Shown piece by piece: positions 55,334 to 63,562 of a stretch of 64,000 nt of DNA. Location: NCBI GenBank assembly GCA_965196605.1, contig CBDAKK010000004.1, positions 186,001-250,000 on the forward strand, written 5' to 3'. The position numbers and the translations under genes were made by a program. The DNA is from CBDAKK01 sp965196605. GTDB lineage: Bacteria > Spirochaetota > Spirochaetia > WTKD01 > G963693115. The notes under the pieces were generated by a model that ran no database searches, was not told the DNA's origin, and saw nothing but the letters and a program-made list of their open reading frames with translations. Positions within the stretch are counted from its first letter, which is position 1. Every line of letters begins with the position of its first letter.

Positions 55334-57085
55334 ATGGATGCTGTAAAACAATTACTGAGGGGTATATATTCTGACACACCAAAGGCAGATGCATGGCAAA
55401 GCCTTTTGGAAGAATATGCTACCAAGTGGAGCGCGCAGAAACGCGAGCTTGATACACAGGACGTATGCAATGAAGCGCTTGCCGTGATTATAAGCTATGG
55501 AGACAGCCTTATAGACGCACACGGTGAAAAGCCTTTGAAGACGCTGCTTAATTTTTTAAGCGAGGAAACGCAAGGGCTTGTCTCAGGACTGCACATACTG
55601 CCCTATTTTCCCTATACCTCGGACGATGGCTTTTCTATAAGCGACTATAGGCAAGTGCGCGAAGACTTAGGAACCTGGGACGACATTGAGAACATTGGAC
55701 AGCGCTTTGTGCTCATGAGCGACTTAGTGTTAAACCACTGCTCAAGCAAGCACGCATGGTTTGAAAAGTTTTTGCAGAACGAAAAGCCCTTTGATGAGTT
55801 TTTTACAACCGAAGACAAGGACGCCGATCTCTCTCAGGTGGTGCGCCCGCGCCCGCACTTTGTGCTGAGCGAGTACCAAACCACGCAAGGGACGCGCCAT
55901 GTGTGGACTACCTTTAGCCGCGATCAAGTAGACTTAGACTACGCAAACCCACTTGTGCTTTTTGAAATGCTCGACACCCTTATGGAATACGTGCAAGTGC
56001 ATCACTCTCGCATCATACGCCTTGATGCCATAGCGTACTTGTGGAAGGAGCGCGGCACATCGTGCATACACCTTGAAAAAACACACCTTGTCGTAAAGCT
56101 CATGCGGGCGCTCTTGGACGAATTTGCTGCAGGCTCAGTGCTTATTACCGAAACCAACGTGCCGCATGAGGAAAACATATCCTACTTTGGCAATGGAGAC
56201 GAGGCGCACATGGTCTATCAATTTCCGCTGCCACCCCTGCTTTCACACGCCTTTGTACGCACCAACACTGAGTACCTATGCGCGTGGGCAGAGGCCTTGC
56301 CACAACCGCAAAAAGAAAAGAAGCAGACCTACTTTAACTTTTGCGCCTCTCATGACGGCATAGGCATTACGCCAACTCACGGCATAGTGCCCCAACAAGA
56401 ACGCGAAGCGCTTATAGAACGCGTGAAGGAACGCGGCGCGCGCATTTCATACAAGGCAACTGCAGACGGCGAAATACCCTACGAAATAAACGTGAACTAC
56501 CTCTCGGCAATTGCTAAAACAGATGCCCCCGTAGAAAAAAAAGCGCGCGCCTTTCTTGCCTCCCAAAGCGTATTGCTCGCCATGCCGGGCGTGCCGGGCA
56601 TATATATACACAGCCTCCTCGGCAGTGAAAACTGGAGCGAGGGCGTGGAAAAGACGGGGGCAAACCGCAGCATCAACCGAGAAAAACTGGATGTCAAAAC
56701 CGTGCGGGAAGAACTAGCAAACCAAAAAAGCCTGCGTTACCACGTGTTTCAAGGCTACTTACAACTCCTTGCAGCGCGCCGCAAGAGCAGTGCCTTTGCG
56801 CCCTACACGCCCATGCAAGTCTTGCCCACAACAAAAGAAGTCTTTGCGTTTGTACGCGGTGCGCAGGGTGAGGAGCGCGTGTTATGCATGGTCAACGTAA
56901 GTGACAGAGCAATTTCACAGCAGGTGGACGCCACGCTCTTTGCGTGGAAAGAGGGCTGCGCAGACCTGTTTACTGATGATGCGGTCTTTATTCCCATGGA
57001 CAAGGACGCTTCAGGAAAGCCCGTGGTGCTTTTTACCCTAGAGCCGCATGAAGTTTTGTGGCTACGCGAGGGACTAACCATTTGA
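55334..57085 (+). CDS. GH13 subfamily 18 glycoside phosphorylase (sucrose or glucosylglycerate phosphorylase-like)
   Basis: A 583-residue alpha-amylase-fold protein. The nucleophile Asp231 is in IRLDAIAYLWKERGTSCIHLEKTH, the acid/base Glu273 in LITETNVPH and the third carboxylate Asp340 in FCASHDGIG. The sequence LWKE-GTSCIHL after the nucleophile is typical of subfamily 18, which splits sucrose or glucosylglycerate with phosphate to give glucose 1-phosphate. The longer N-terminal part points to glucosylglycerate phosphorylase rather than classic sucrose phosphorylase (inference). The start is ambiguous: 55334, six bases after TACAAT, or an ATG at 55301; neither has a Shine-Dalgarno. It stands alone next to dnaA, facing it tail to tail. 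Confidence 0.85.
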   Translation: MDAVKQLLRGIYSDTPKADAWQSLLEEYATKWSAQKRELDTQDVCNEALAVIISYGDSLIDAHGEKPLKTLLNFLSEETQGLVSGLHILPYFPYTSDDGFSISDYRQVREDLGTWDDIENIGQRFVLMSDLVLNHCSSKHAWFEKFLQNEKPFDEFFTTEDKDADLSQVVRPRPHFVLSEYQTTQGTRHVWTTFSRDQVDLDYANPLVLFEMLDTLMEYVQVHHSRIIRLDAIAYLWKERGTSCIHLEKTHLVVKLMRALLDEFAAGSVLITETNVPHEENISYFGNGDEAHMVYQFPLPPLLSHAFVRTNTEYLCAWAEALPQPQKEKKQTYFNFCASHDGIGITPTHGIVPQQEREALIERVKERGARISYKATADGEIPYEINVNYLSAIAKTDAPVEKKARAFLASQSVLLAMPGVPGIYIHSLLGSENWSEGVEKTGANRSINREKLDVKTVREELANQKSLRYHVFQGYLQLLAARRKSSAFAPYTPMQVLPTTKEVFAFVRGAQGEERVLCMVNVSDRAISQQVDATLFAWKEGCADLFTDDAVFIPMDKDASGKPVVLFTLEPHEVLWLREGLTI

Positions 57086-57101
57086 GGCGGCGTGGCTTAA
57101 G

Positions 57102-58472
57102 CTAGAGCGTCGACTCTATGGAAAACACGTGCTCGCTCAGTACCCCGCCGCTTTCCAATTCTTGCTCTATGGTGGTGTAGGCGGAGTTTGCAGCAACGTG
57201 TGATATGCTCAAGGTTTTGCCTATTTCGGTAAAGGTAAGCGTGTTGTGTTTGCGCAACAGAAATACGGCAATCTTTCTCGCCTTGCTTATTTCGCGCGTG
57301 CGCTTCTTGCTTTTAATGTCGCTTAAGCCTACGGTAAAATGCGAAGCCACGGCCTTGAGTATTTTTTCCACCGAAATGCTCTGCGACTTTGGCTTGTGGT
57401 CGGCTACCCAACGCTTGAGCACGTCGGGCGAAACCATCTTTTTGGTAATTTCCGTATAGCCGACTATTTTGCGCAAAAAGCTGAGCATGTCGCGTATGTT
57501 GTTGCGTACGTTGGAAGCTATAAAATGAATGATATCCTCCGATACCATGTGCGTCTTATCGTTTTTCACGAGTTCATTTTTCATAATGGCTATAGCCATT
57601 TCTGAAGTCGGCGGTTGCAAGTCTGCGCTCGTTCCACTTTGAAATCGACTAGCAAGGCGTTCTTCCAGCTTTTGTATGCGGCTTACCGGCCTATCACTTG
57701 CAAATACCATTTGCCGTTCTTCGCTGTGAAGCACGTTAAAAATATGAAACAGCTCTTCTTGCGTTTGCTCCTTGCCTGCAAAAAACTGCACATCATCAAT
57801 AAGCAGCACATCGAGAGTGCGCATTTTATTGCGGAAACTCGTCATACCTTTATTCTGCGTGGCTTCTACAAACATGTTCAAGAATGCCTCAGAGGTTATG
57901 TACAAGACCTTAGACTTAGGGCTTAGAAAAAGTATTTTATTGCCTATTGCCTTGAGTATATGCGTTTTGCCTAGTCCAACAGGCCCGTAGACAAGGTAGG
58001 GGTTATAGGCTTGCCCGGGGTTGTTAGCAACCGCAACGGCAATGCTCGCTGCAAACTCATTGGTTGGCCCTATAACAAAATTTTCAAAATGATAGTTTTG
58101 CAAACTTTTTTCGTTGTTTGACTGAGCTCCAGTTGCATCTTTCGATTGCGCTGACGCCTGTGTACTTGCGGCATCCTCTGCCTCTTTTGCATCCTCGCTT
58201 GGTGATGGCGCTGTAGCGTCTATGCTCATTGCGCTATTTACGTTTATAATGACGCTTCGTATTCCGAGTTGCAGCGCAGCATTGTGCAATTGCTGGGAAT
58301 ATTTTTTTTCTATCGACTGCTTAAAATATGCAGAAGGTACACTTATTGAAAGCGTTTCGTTTTCAAGAGAGTCAGCTTGTATCATGGAAAACCACAGCGC
58401 AAAGGCCTGCTCACCAATTTCAGCTTTAGCGCTTTGTAATACGGCCTGTAGTGCTGCGTGTGAACCTAACAT
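57102..58472 (-). CDS. dnaA: chromosomal replication initiator DnaA, with divergent DNA-binding signature
   Basis: A 456-residue initiator. Domain I has LQSAKAEIGEQAFALWFSMIQ, a low-complexity linker follows (85-125), and the AAA+ domain has Walker A GPVGLGKT (163-170), Walker B LLIDD (223-227), and sensor ASDRPVSRIQKLEERLASRFQSG. Domain IV reads SKARKIAVFLLRKHNTLTFTEIGKTL and then SISHVAANSAYTTIEQEL where most DnaA proteins have GGRDHTTV-LHA-KIE. His is kept, but Asp, both Thr and Val are not (about 424-430). No Shine-Dalgarno is seen. No cluster of TTATCCACA boxes is visible nearby. Confidence 0.93.
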   Translation of the reverse strand: MLGSHAALQAVLQSAKAEIGEQAFALWFSMIQADSLENETLSISVPSAYFKQSIEKKYSQQLHNAALQLGIRSVIINVNSAMSIDATAPSPSEDAKEAEDAASTQASAQSKDATGAQSNNEKSLQNYHFENFVIGPTNEFAASIAVAVANNPGQAYNPYLVYGPVGLGKTHILKAIGNKILFLSPKSKVLYITSEAFLNMFVEATQNKGMTSFRNKMRTLDVLLIDDVQFFAGKEQTQEELFHIFNVLHSEERQMVFASDRPVSRIQKLEERLASRFQSGTSADLQPPTSEMAIAIMKNELVKNDKTHMVSEDIIHFIASNVRNNIRDMLSFLRKIVGYTEITKKMVSPDVLKRWVADHKPKSQSISVEKILKAVASHFTVGLSDIKSKKRTREISKARKIAVFLLRKHNTLTFTEIGKTLSISHVAANSAYTTIEQELESGGVLSEHVFSIESTL

Positions 58473-58529
58473 ATTATGAGTACATTTATTGTATTATCAC
58501 GGGCGTTGCGCGTCAACAAAGCAGCTTTG

Positions 58530-58965
58530 CCTTTGTGGGGCTTTGCCTTTGTGGGGGAGTGCCCCCACGCCCCCCTCGTTGGGCAAGACGCGGTATTGCG
58601 CTACGCGCGCGGGTAGGCTATCGCAGTTTTGCTGACGCTAATTTTGTATGAACTTTTCTGCGGTCAAGCAGCCCCGCCTGCTATGACATACGCTCGGATG
58701 ACTGTTCTTTTTCTTTTCTTTTTGAGGACGCAAAAAGAAAAGAAAAAGAACCAAAAAGAAAAGAAAAACATCCTGTGGGGCTACGCCATAGGTACTAAGG
58801 CACTGGGTTTAGGAAGCTACGCGTGTGGGGCTAACGCCATAAGGAATAAGAGGCGTGAGCAAAAAACAAAACCACTTGTACGATAGCACCTACAACCGTA
58901 CCACGGCGGGTACAAGAAGCGTTTGCTTAATACGCGGGGGTGTGGGGGGGTGCCCCCACAGAGTA
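58530..58965. repeat. intergenic repeat mosaic 6
   Basis: Lies between dnaA and the permease gene. It holds a GTGGGGGAGTGCCCCCAC hairpin near 58552-58570, a perfect 21-base inverted repeat (58704-58724 and 58731-58751, loop AGGACG), a reversed block at 58790-58900 shared with 54780-54910, and a final GTGGGGGGGTGCCCCCAC at about 58942-58960. No gene is supported. Confidence 0.8.
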
Positions 58966-58969
58966 GCCC

Positions 58970-60031
58970 TTATGTTTTTTTAACCAAGCCGATGTAGGGG
59001 CGTAGTTTTTTAATTGATGCAAGAAATACTAATGCTGTTACTGTTATGGCAACGGGGCGTGAGAGCATTGCTACTTGCCGTACCTCGGCGAGAATGTCCC
59101 ACGAATACATGGCGACCAATTGGTTTAACATGAGTCCTGCAGCAATGGAAACCACAGTAACGCCTACAAGGTAGACAAACGAAGCCCTTTTGTTAATGAG
59201 CGTGTTGACAACGCCAATGGTTGCAACGTTAGACGCCGGTCCAACGAGTATAAAAACCAACACGGCTCCGGGCGAAATGCCCATGAGCAATAAGCCTGCA
59301 GCAATGGGCGTGGAAGCCGATGCACAAATATACATGGGAAATCCAACGGCAACCATTACCAGCATTGCAAGGAGGCCGTCGCCATACTGGGTGAAAAAAT
59401 CATGTGGAACATGGGTGTTAATAACAGTGGTTGCAATCAATGCTAGCAGCACCCATTTAAAGCTATCATCAAGCAAGGTGGTAAAGGCATAGCGCTGCCC
59501 ATCAATAAAACGGGTTAGCACAGAAGGGCGCTTTGTGCTCTGCGTCTCTAGCGGCGCAGTAGCACTACAACATGAGTCTTTAGGCTCAGCAATGGGACGC
59601 ATTGGGAGTTTGAGGGTGGTCCACATAACCAAGCACGCCGTTATAATGGCAGTGCACAAGGATGCTATGAGCCGCACCACCGTCATGATGGGTCCCAAAA
59701 TGGCGTAGGAAATTAACAAGCTATCAACGCTCGTCACAGGGGCAGAAATAAGAAAGGAAGTCAATGCACCCCTGCTTGCGCCGCTACGACGCAGCTCAGT
59801 TGTTACCGGTATGACGCTGCATGAGCACAAGGGAATGGGTGTACCAAGAATGGCAGCCTTAATAGACACCCAAATGCTCTCCTTACGCAAATGCCGAGCA
59901 ATAAACTCGTTGGAGATAAAAGCATGCAAAAAACCTGCTATAAAGAACCCAAACCCCAAGTAGGGAATTGCCTCTAAAAAAATTTCTACGGCATTTGTCC
60001 ACAATGCCGCTATGTGTTCTGAAAAACCCAT
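58970..60031 (-). CDS. permease of the ArsP/DUF318 (SO_0444 Cu/Zn efflux) family
   Basis: A 353-residue inner-membrane protein with two sets of about four to five helices around a cytoplasmic loop. The metal-binding signature GTPIPLCSCSVIPVTTELRRSGASRGALTSFLISAPVTS is in the first half and the repeat GFPMYICASASTPIAAGLLLMGISPGAVLVFILVGPASNVATIG in the second. The loop carries DSCCSA, a vicinal Cys pair that may sense or carry metal. Relatives export copper or zinc, or organoarsenicals. A direct repeat upstream may be the binding site of a metal-responsive regulator. GAGGG precedes the ATG. Confidence 0.85.
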   Translation of the reverse strand: MGFSEHIAALWTNAVEIFLEAIPYLGFGFFIAGFLHAFISNEFIARHLRKESIWVSIKAAILGTPIPLCSCSVIPVTTELRRSGASRGALTSFLISAPVTSVDSLLISYAILGPIMTVVRLIASLCTAIITACLVMWTTLKLPMRPIAEPKDSCCSATAPLETQSTKRPSVLTRFIDGQRYAFTTLLDDSFKWVLLALIATTVINTHVPHDFFTQYGDGLLAMLVMVAVGFPMYICASASTPIAAGLLLMGISPGAVLVFILVGPASNVATIGVVNTLINKRASFVYLVGVTVVSIAAGLMLNQLVAMYSWDILAEVRQVAMLSRPVAITVTALVFLASIKKLRPYIGLVKKT

Positions 60032-60047
60032 GCCTGACCCTCACATT

Positions 60048-60082
60048 CTTAAATTTACAAAGTGTCTTAAATTTACAAGTGT
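60048..60082. promoter_or_regulatory. direct repeat in the promoter of the metal permease gene
   Basis: CTTAAATTTACAA occurs at 60048-60060 and again at 60066-60078, 18 bases apart, i.e. on nearly the same face of the helix, 17-50 bases before the permease ATG at 60031. A tandem operator is the simplest reading. Confidence 0.5.
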
Positions 60083-60098
60083 GTTATATATGCCGCGC

Positions 60099-61124
60099 CT
60101 ACGCGCCCTCCGCACATGCTACTTGCACCTTGCAGGTGTACTCATGCTCATTGAGCAGCAAGGCAAAACCATCTTCCAAATGCTCAAGCGACACCGTGTG
60201 ACTCACAACATTGGCAAGCGAAACAGCTTTGCGCTCAAGAAGCTCTAAGGCGGTTTCAAAAACATGCGCAAAACGGAATGAACCGCGCACAGTAAGCTCC
60301 TTACTCATAATAGCATTAATCGGCAAAAGAGCGTCTTCAGGCGTTGTGCCAATTTGCACAAGCTGCCCGCCTTTTGCAACTTTTTCGTAGCATTGGTAAA
60401 TGGCAGCGGGCGCGCCTGTGGCGTCAATGCACACATCAAAGGAACCGCGCTGTAAGGCGCTGGGCGTGTACACAGCATGTGCGCCGTTTTCTAAGGCGAG
60501 TTTTTCCACAGCCTTGCGCGTGTCCACAAGCGTAACAGAACGCGCGCCGCAGTGACGCAGCGCCTTGATGACCAGCTGCCCTATGGCACCGCCGCCAAAA
60601 AGGAGCACATGGCTTGTAGCAAGCCTTTCAATTTTTTTCACTGCGGCAAAGGCAACGCAAAACGGCTCAAGGAGCGCAAGCTCAGCTACGGGCACTGCAG
60701 CGGAAGCGACAAAACAATTGTGAGCGGGCACCACGGCGTACTGCGCAAAGCCGCCGTCCTTGTGCGGAAAGCAACTTGCAGAGCCAAAGAAAACCATGTC
60801 ATCACAAAGATTGTAGCGCCCGTCTTTGCAGTAGGGGCACGCGCCACAGGGCATGGCGGGGTCTACGGCAACCATGTCCCCAAGCTTAAGCCTGCGTACC
60901 GCACTGCCGAGGCTGTGCACCACGCCCACAAACTCATGCCCCAACACCAAGGGCGCGCGTGGCACAAAGTGTGCGCAACGTCCGTGCTTGTAGTACTCAA
61001 GGTCAGAGCCACAAATGCCCGCATACACAAGCTTTAGCACCACTTCGCCACTTTGCGGCGAAGGGAGTTCCTTTTCAACAAGCTGTAAGCACCGTGCGCC
61101 AAGGAGGGTTTGTGCCTTGTACAT
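60099..61124 (-). CDS. zinc-dependent alcohol dehydrogenase (L-idonate/sorbitol dehydrogenase-like)
   Basis: A 341-residue medium-chain dehydrogenase. The catalytic zinc ligands are Cys38 and His63-Glu64 (GHEFVG), and the structural zinc ligands Cys93, Cys96, Cys99 and Cys107 are all present. LFGGGAIGQLVIKALRHCGA is the NAD site with VDTRK after it (Asp favours NAD). The pattern fits oxidation of a sugar acid or polyol such as L-idonate. It starts two bases after the DUF1801 gene, so the two are probably co-transcribed although their functions look unrelated. Confidence 0.88.
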   Translation of the reverse strand: MYKAQTLLGARCLQLVEKELPSPQSGEVVLKLVYAGICGSDLEYYKHGRCAHFVPRAPLVLGHEFVGVVHSLGSAVRRLKLGDMVAVDPAMPCGACPYCKDGRYNLCDDMVFFGSASCFPHKDGGFAQYAVVPAHNCFVASAAVPVAELALLEPFCVAFAAVKKIERLATSHVLLFGGGAIGQLVIKALRHCGARSVTLVDTRKAVEKLALENGAHAVYTPSALQRGSFDVCIDATGAPAAIYQCYEKVAKGGQLVQIGTTPEDALLPINAIMSKELTVRGSFRFAHVFETALELLERKAVSLANVVSHTVSLEHLEDGFALLLNEHEYTCKVQVACAEGA

Positions 61125-61126
61125 GG

Positions 61127-61555
61127 CTATGTTCTACTCTTTTTCTTATTCAATTTGTATGTTAAGGCTAATTTAATACAGTGTTCAATCGTTTCAATAG
61201 GGATATCATCTGATTCGTCAAAAACGATTGCACGATTTCCCTCATACTTAAGGTCGGGATACATATCCCTAAACATATCTACAAGCCCTGTTTTGCAATG
61301 AAAGTAGATAGCATATCGGCCCTTCTGTGATTTTACTTGATCTACCCTAACAGTGCTTCCGCTTTTTGTTTCATTTGTTAAATAAGCGGGCTGTCCCCAC
61401 TTTAAAGTTTCCTCAAGTCTCCCCACACCTTTTGTTTTTAAAGCCACATCAAAAATGAGTTGCCTCAACAAAAGGAGTTTGTTCTTAATGCCTTGAGGGT
61501 AGGTTTCAAATAATATTTCAACTTCTTCGTCTTGAAATTCAGTTTTATTTTTCAT
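61127..61555 (-). CDS. DUF1801 domain protein
   Basis: A 142-residue small protein of the YdhG/DUF1801 fold: the helical start FETYPQGIKNKLLLLRQLIFDVA, the ETLKWGQPAYLT motif, QKGRYAIYFHCKTGLVDMF and a final helix. Family members fold like frataxin-related or iron-binding-like domains, and their function is not established. It precedes the zinc dehydrogenase by two bases and follows an effector-binding-domain gene. Confidence 0.82.
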   Translation of the reverse strand: MKNKTEFQDEEVEILFETYPQGIKNKLLLLRQLIFDVALKTKGVGRLEETLKWGQPAYLTNETKSGSTVRVDQVKSQKGRYAIYFHCKTGLVDMFRDMYPDLKYEGNRAIVFDESDDIPIETIEHCIKLALTYKLNKKKSRT

Positions 61556-61576
61556 CTTTCATAAGACCCATCATAA

Positions 61577-62053
61577 TTAGTCTACCGCAACATATACTGC
61601 AACGTAGCTACCTTCTTCGTCTTTATTTTGCTTTGGATATTGTCTTGGGTCTTGCGCCTTGTGCACTTCAAAGTCCGCGCTGTAGCGCCTTTTCAAGGTG
61701 ACATCCTGCCTCCATATGTCTTGCCATAGGCTTATAAGCGCATTGGGCATGGGGCCACGCGTCTCAAACTTTTTGTAAGCTCCGCCTTCAAACTCTCGCC
61801 CCACAAGCCCATGCGGCACGTCCTCCAGCGAATGCACACTCAAACCAACCATGGCGGTATACGCGCCGCGGTAGTCGCTTTCGTAGTCCGTGTACGCGCA
61901 ATACACGTCGTCGCTTTTTTTGTTGTGTATGCGCGCTGCCACATCTTCTTTACAAAAGCGAGTCCACAAATCGCCGAGGTCTTGAGCCGACTTTCCGTTT
62001 TCATTTGTGGTGTATACCGACAATCCGATTATTGTAAAACTATCAAGATTCAT
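61577..62053 (-). CDS. GyrI-like / AraC effector-binding domain protein
   Basis: A 158-residue stand-alone effector-binding domain. FTIIGLSVYTTNENG, then DLWTRFC, VYCAYTDYESDYRGAYTAMVGLSVHSLEDVPHGLVGREFEGGAYKKFETRGPMPNAL and a C-terminal DFEVHK...YVAVYVAVD follow the GyrI/Rob-C fold that binds small cationic or aromatic compounds. It lacks the DNA-binding part. It may sequester or hydrolyse a toxic small molecule. Confidence 0.82.
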   Translation of the reverse strand: MNLDSFTIIGLSVYTTNENGKSAQDLGDLWTRFCKEDVAARIHNKKSDDVYCAYTDYESDYRGAYTAMVGLSVHSLEDVPHGLVGREFEGGAYKKFETRGPMPNALISLWQDIWRQDVTLKRRYSADFEVHKAQDPRQYPKQNKDEEGSYVAVYVAVD

Positions 62054-62098
62054 AAAGCACTTGCTAGAAAAAACACGGAGGCACGTATGCGCCTTGCG

Positions 62099-62458
62099 CT
62101 AGCGCAGACACATGGCGACAAGCGCAAACACGGCAGGCAGGGTCTGCACAAAGAAAATTTTGCACTTCTTAGCCGAGTAGGCGCCGTATATGCCCGCAAT
62201 TATAACGCAGATAAGAAAAAAAGTTGTTGCTGCGTAGTTTTGCGTGATAAAAGACCACAGCACTCCAGCGCCCAAAAAGCCGTTATAGAGCCCAAGGTTT
62301 GCAGCCAAACTGCGACTGTCGCGTGCAATCTCTTCGCTCTTCACACCAAATATTTTCATGACCTTTGGTGTTGTCCAAAAAAACATTTCAAGCACCAAAA
62401 AGTACAGGTGCTCTACGCCAACCAAGAGCGTGAAAAAAACATAGGTAGCATTAAGCAT
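62099..62458 (-). CDS. DUF1304 small membrane protein
   Basis: A 119-residue protein with four membrane helices. The first holds GVEHLYFLVLEMFFW, the family hallmark (H-x-x-x-x-x-E), and ANLGLYNGFLGAGVLWSF is the second conserved helix. Function is not established. It stands upstream of the GyrI-like gene on the same strand, 45 bases away. Confidence 0.85.
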   Translation of the reverse strand: MLNATYVFFTLLVGVEHLYFLVLEMFFWTTPKVMKIFGVKSEEIARDSRSLAANLGLYNGFLGAGVLWSFITQNYAATTFFLICVIIAGIYGAYSAKKCKIFFVQTLPAVFALVAMCLR

Positions 62459-62689
62459 ATATACACCTCTACTTCAATTATACACTATAAATTATAATTT
62501 TTTATTCCTATTTTCTAATCTAAGGTGGATGTACATTGCTGCATCCAACACAGAGAATAAGGAAGAGGAAATAAAAAAAGAGACACCTTGTACGCAGCAA
62601 TTTGAATCCAGCAATCTACCCATTGATAATTGAAAATTGAAAAATTGTCTGATATACTAAGAGCATGGCGCTCGCTCAAAAGCAAGAAG

Positions 62690-63064
62690 ATGACTTACCA
62701 TACTCCAGTAACGCATTATGAAATACTCACGGAACGTCTCAAGGACGCCCGCATTGATAGGCTTGAAGAAGTAATAAGTGAAAAATTTAATACCGTGTAT
62801 GAGCGGATAAACTCCACTAATGAACGAATAAATTCCACTAATGAGCGCATAGATAGTGTTAAAACAGAACTATTGACAGAAATAAAAAGCACAAACACGC
62901 GTATAGATGCAACTAATCAACGTATTGATGGTGTTAAAACAGAATTATTGACAGAAATAAAAAACACAAATTCAAAACTAAACCTTGTGCTTGTTTTTAT
63001 GGGCATAGGGTTTTCTGCGTTGTTCGCCTTTATGAGCTTTGCGCTGCAGAATGCAATTAAGTAG
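62690..63064 (+). CDS. Bdr-like coiled-coil protein with C-terminal membrane anchor
   Basis: A 124-residue protein. Residues about 18-90 are a coiled coil built of short repeats: YERINSTNERINSTNERIDSVKTELLTEIKSTN, then TRIDATNQRIDGVKTELLTEIKNTNSKL. The end LVLVFMGIGFSALFAFMSFALQ is one transmembrane helix. Borrelia Bdr proteins have the same plan of variable repeat plus C-terminal anchor, but homology is not proven. ATG 62690 follows AGCAAGAAG; a TTG at 62630 would be the alternative. Repeat-number change by slippage is plausible. Confidence 0.75.
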   Translation: MTYHTPVTHYEILTERLKDARIDRLEEVISEKFNTVYERINSTNERINSTNERIDSVKTELLTEIKSTNTRIDATNQRIDGVKTELLTEIKNTNSKLNLVLVFMGIGFSALFAFMSFALQNAIK

Positions 63065-63087
63065 CGAGAACCATAAAAAGCACGCCC

Positions 63088-63549
63088 CTAGGCATGCAAA
63101 AACTCAACGTCGTGCCTAATACTCGTTTCCTTACGAATAGTTAAGCCAACTGAACACAATTCATGCACGGCGCGCTTTGCAAAAAGCTGTATAATGGCGC
63201 GGTAATCTTCCAATTCGTCCTGCTTGCCAGCAATAACAAATTTTATATGAATGTCGCTAAAAGGCTTTGCTGCGCCCTCCGCCTTCCGCGTACCACTAAC
63301 ATCAGCAAAAATGTCATGTACCTTTATGCCCTGTCTATAAAGCATGGAACTAAAGTCGAGTATTGCACAGCCGCCAAGCGCATACAGCAAAAGTTCTGTA
63401 GGCCTAAAACCCTTATTTTCGCCACCAAGCTCTGGCGTTCCGTCTATGTGTACTACATGTGTCTCACGCTCACCTAAAAAATGCACGGCTGCATTTTGCC
63501 TTGTAAGGCGCACAGACAACGGATCTGCCGCGCTTGCTACTTCGCCCAT
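63088..63549 (-). CDS. OsmC/Ohr family protein
   Basis: A 153-residue peroxidase-like protein. The two redox cysteines are Cys61 (ALGGCAILDF) and Cys132 (VHELCSVGLTI), both at the places seen in OsmC, and FRPTELLLYALGGC is the family signature. It should reduce organic hydroperoxides using thiols. It is 13 bases upstream of the aldo/keto reductase gene's stop and shares its strand. Confidence 0.88.
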   Translation of the reverse strand: MGEVASAADPLSVRLTRQNAAVHFLGERETHVVHIDGTPELGGENKGFRPTELLLYALGGCAILDFSSMLYRQGIKVHDIFADVSGTRKAEGAAKPFSDIHIKFVIAGKQDELEDYRAIIQLFAKRAVHELCSVGLTIRKETSIRHDVEFLHA

Positions 63550-63562
63550 GTCCTTAAGCTCC

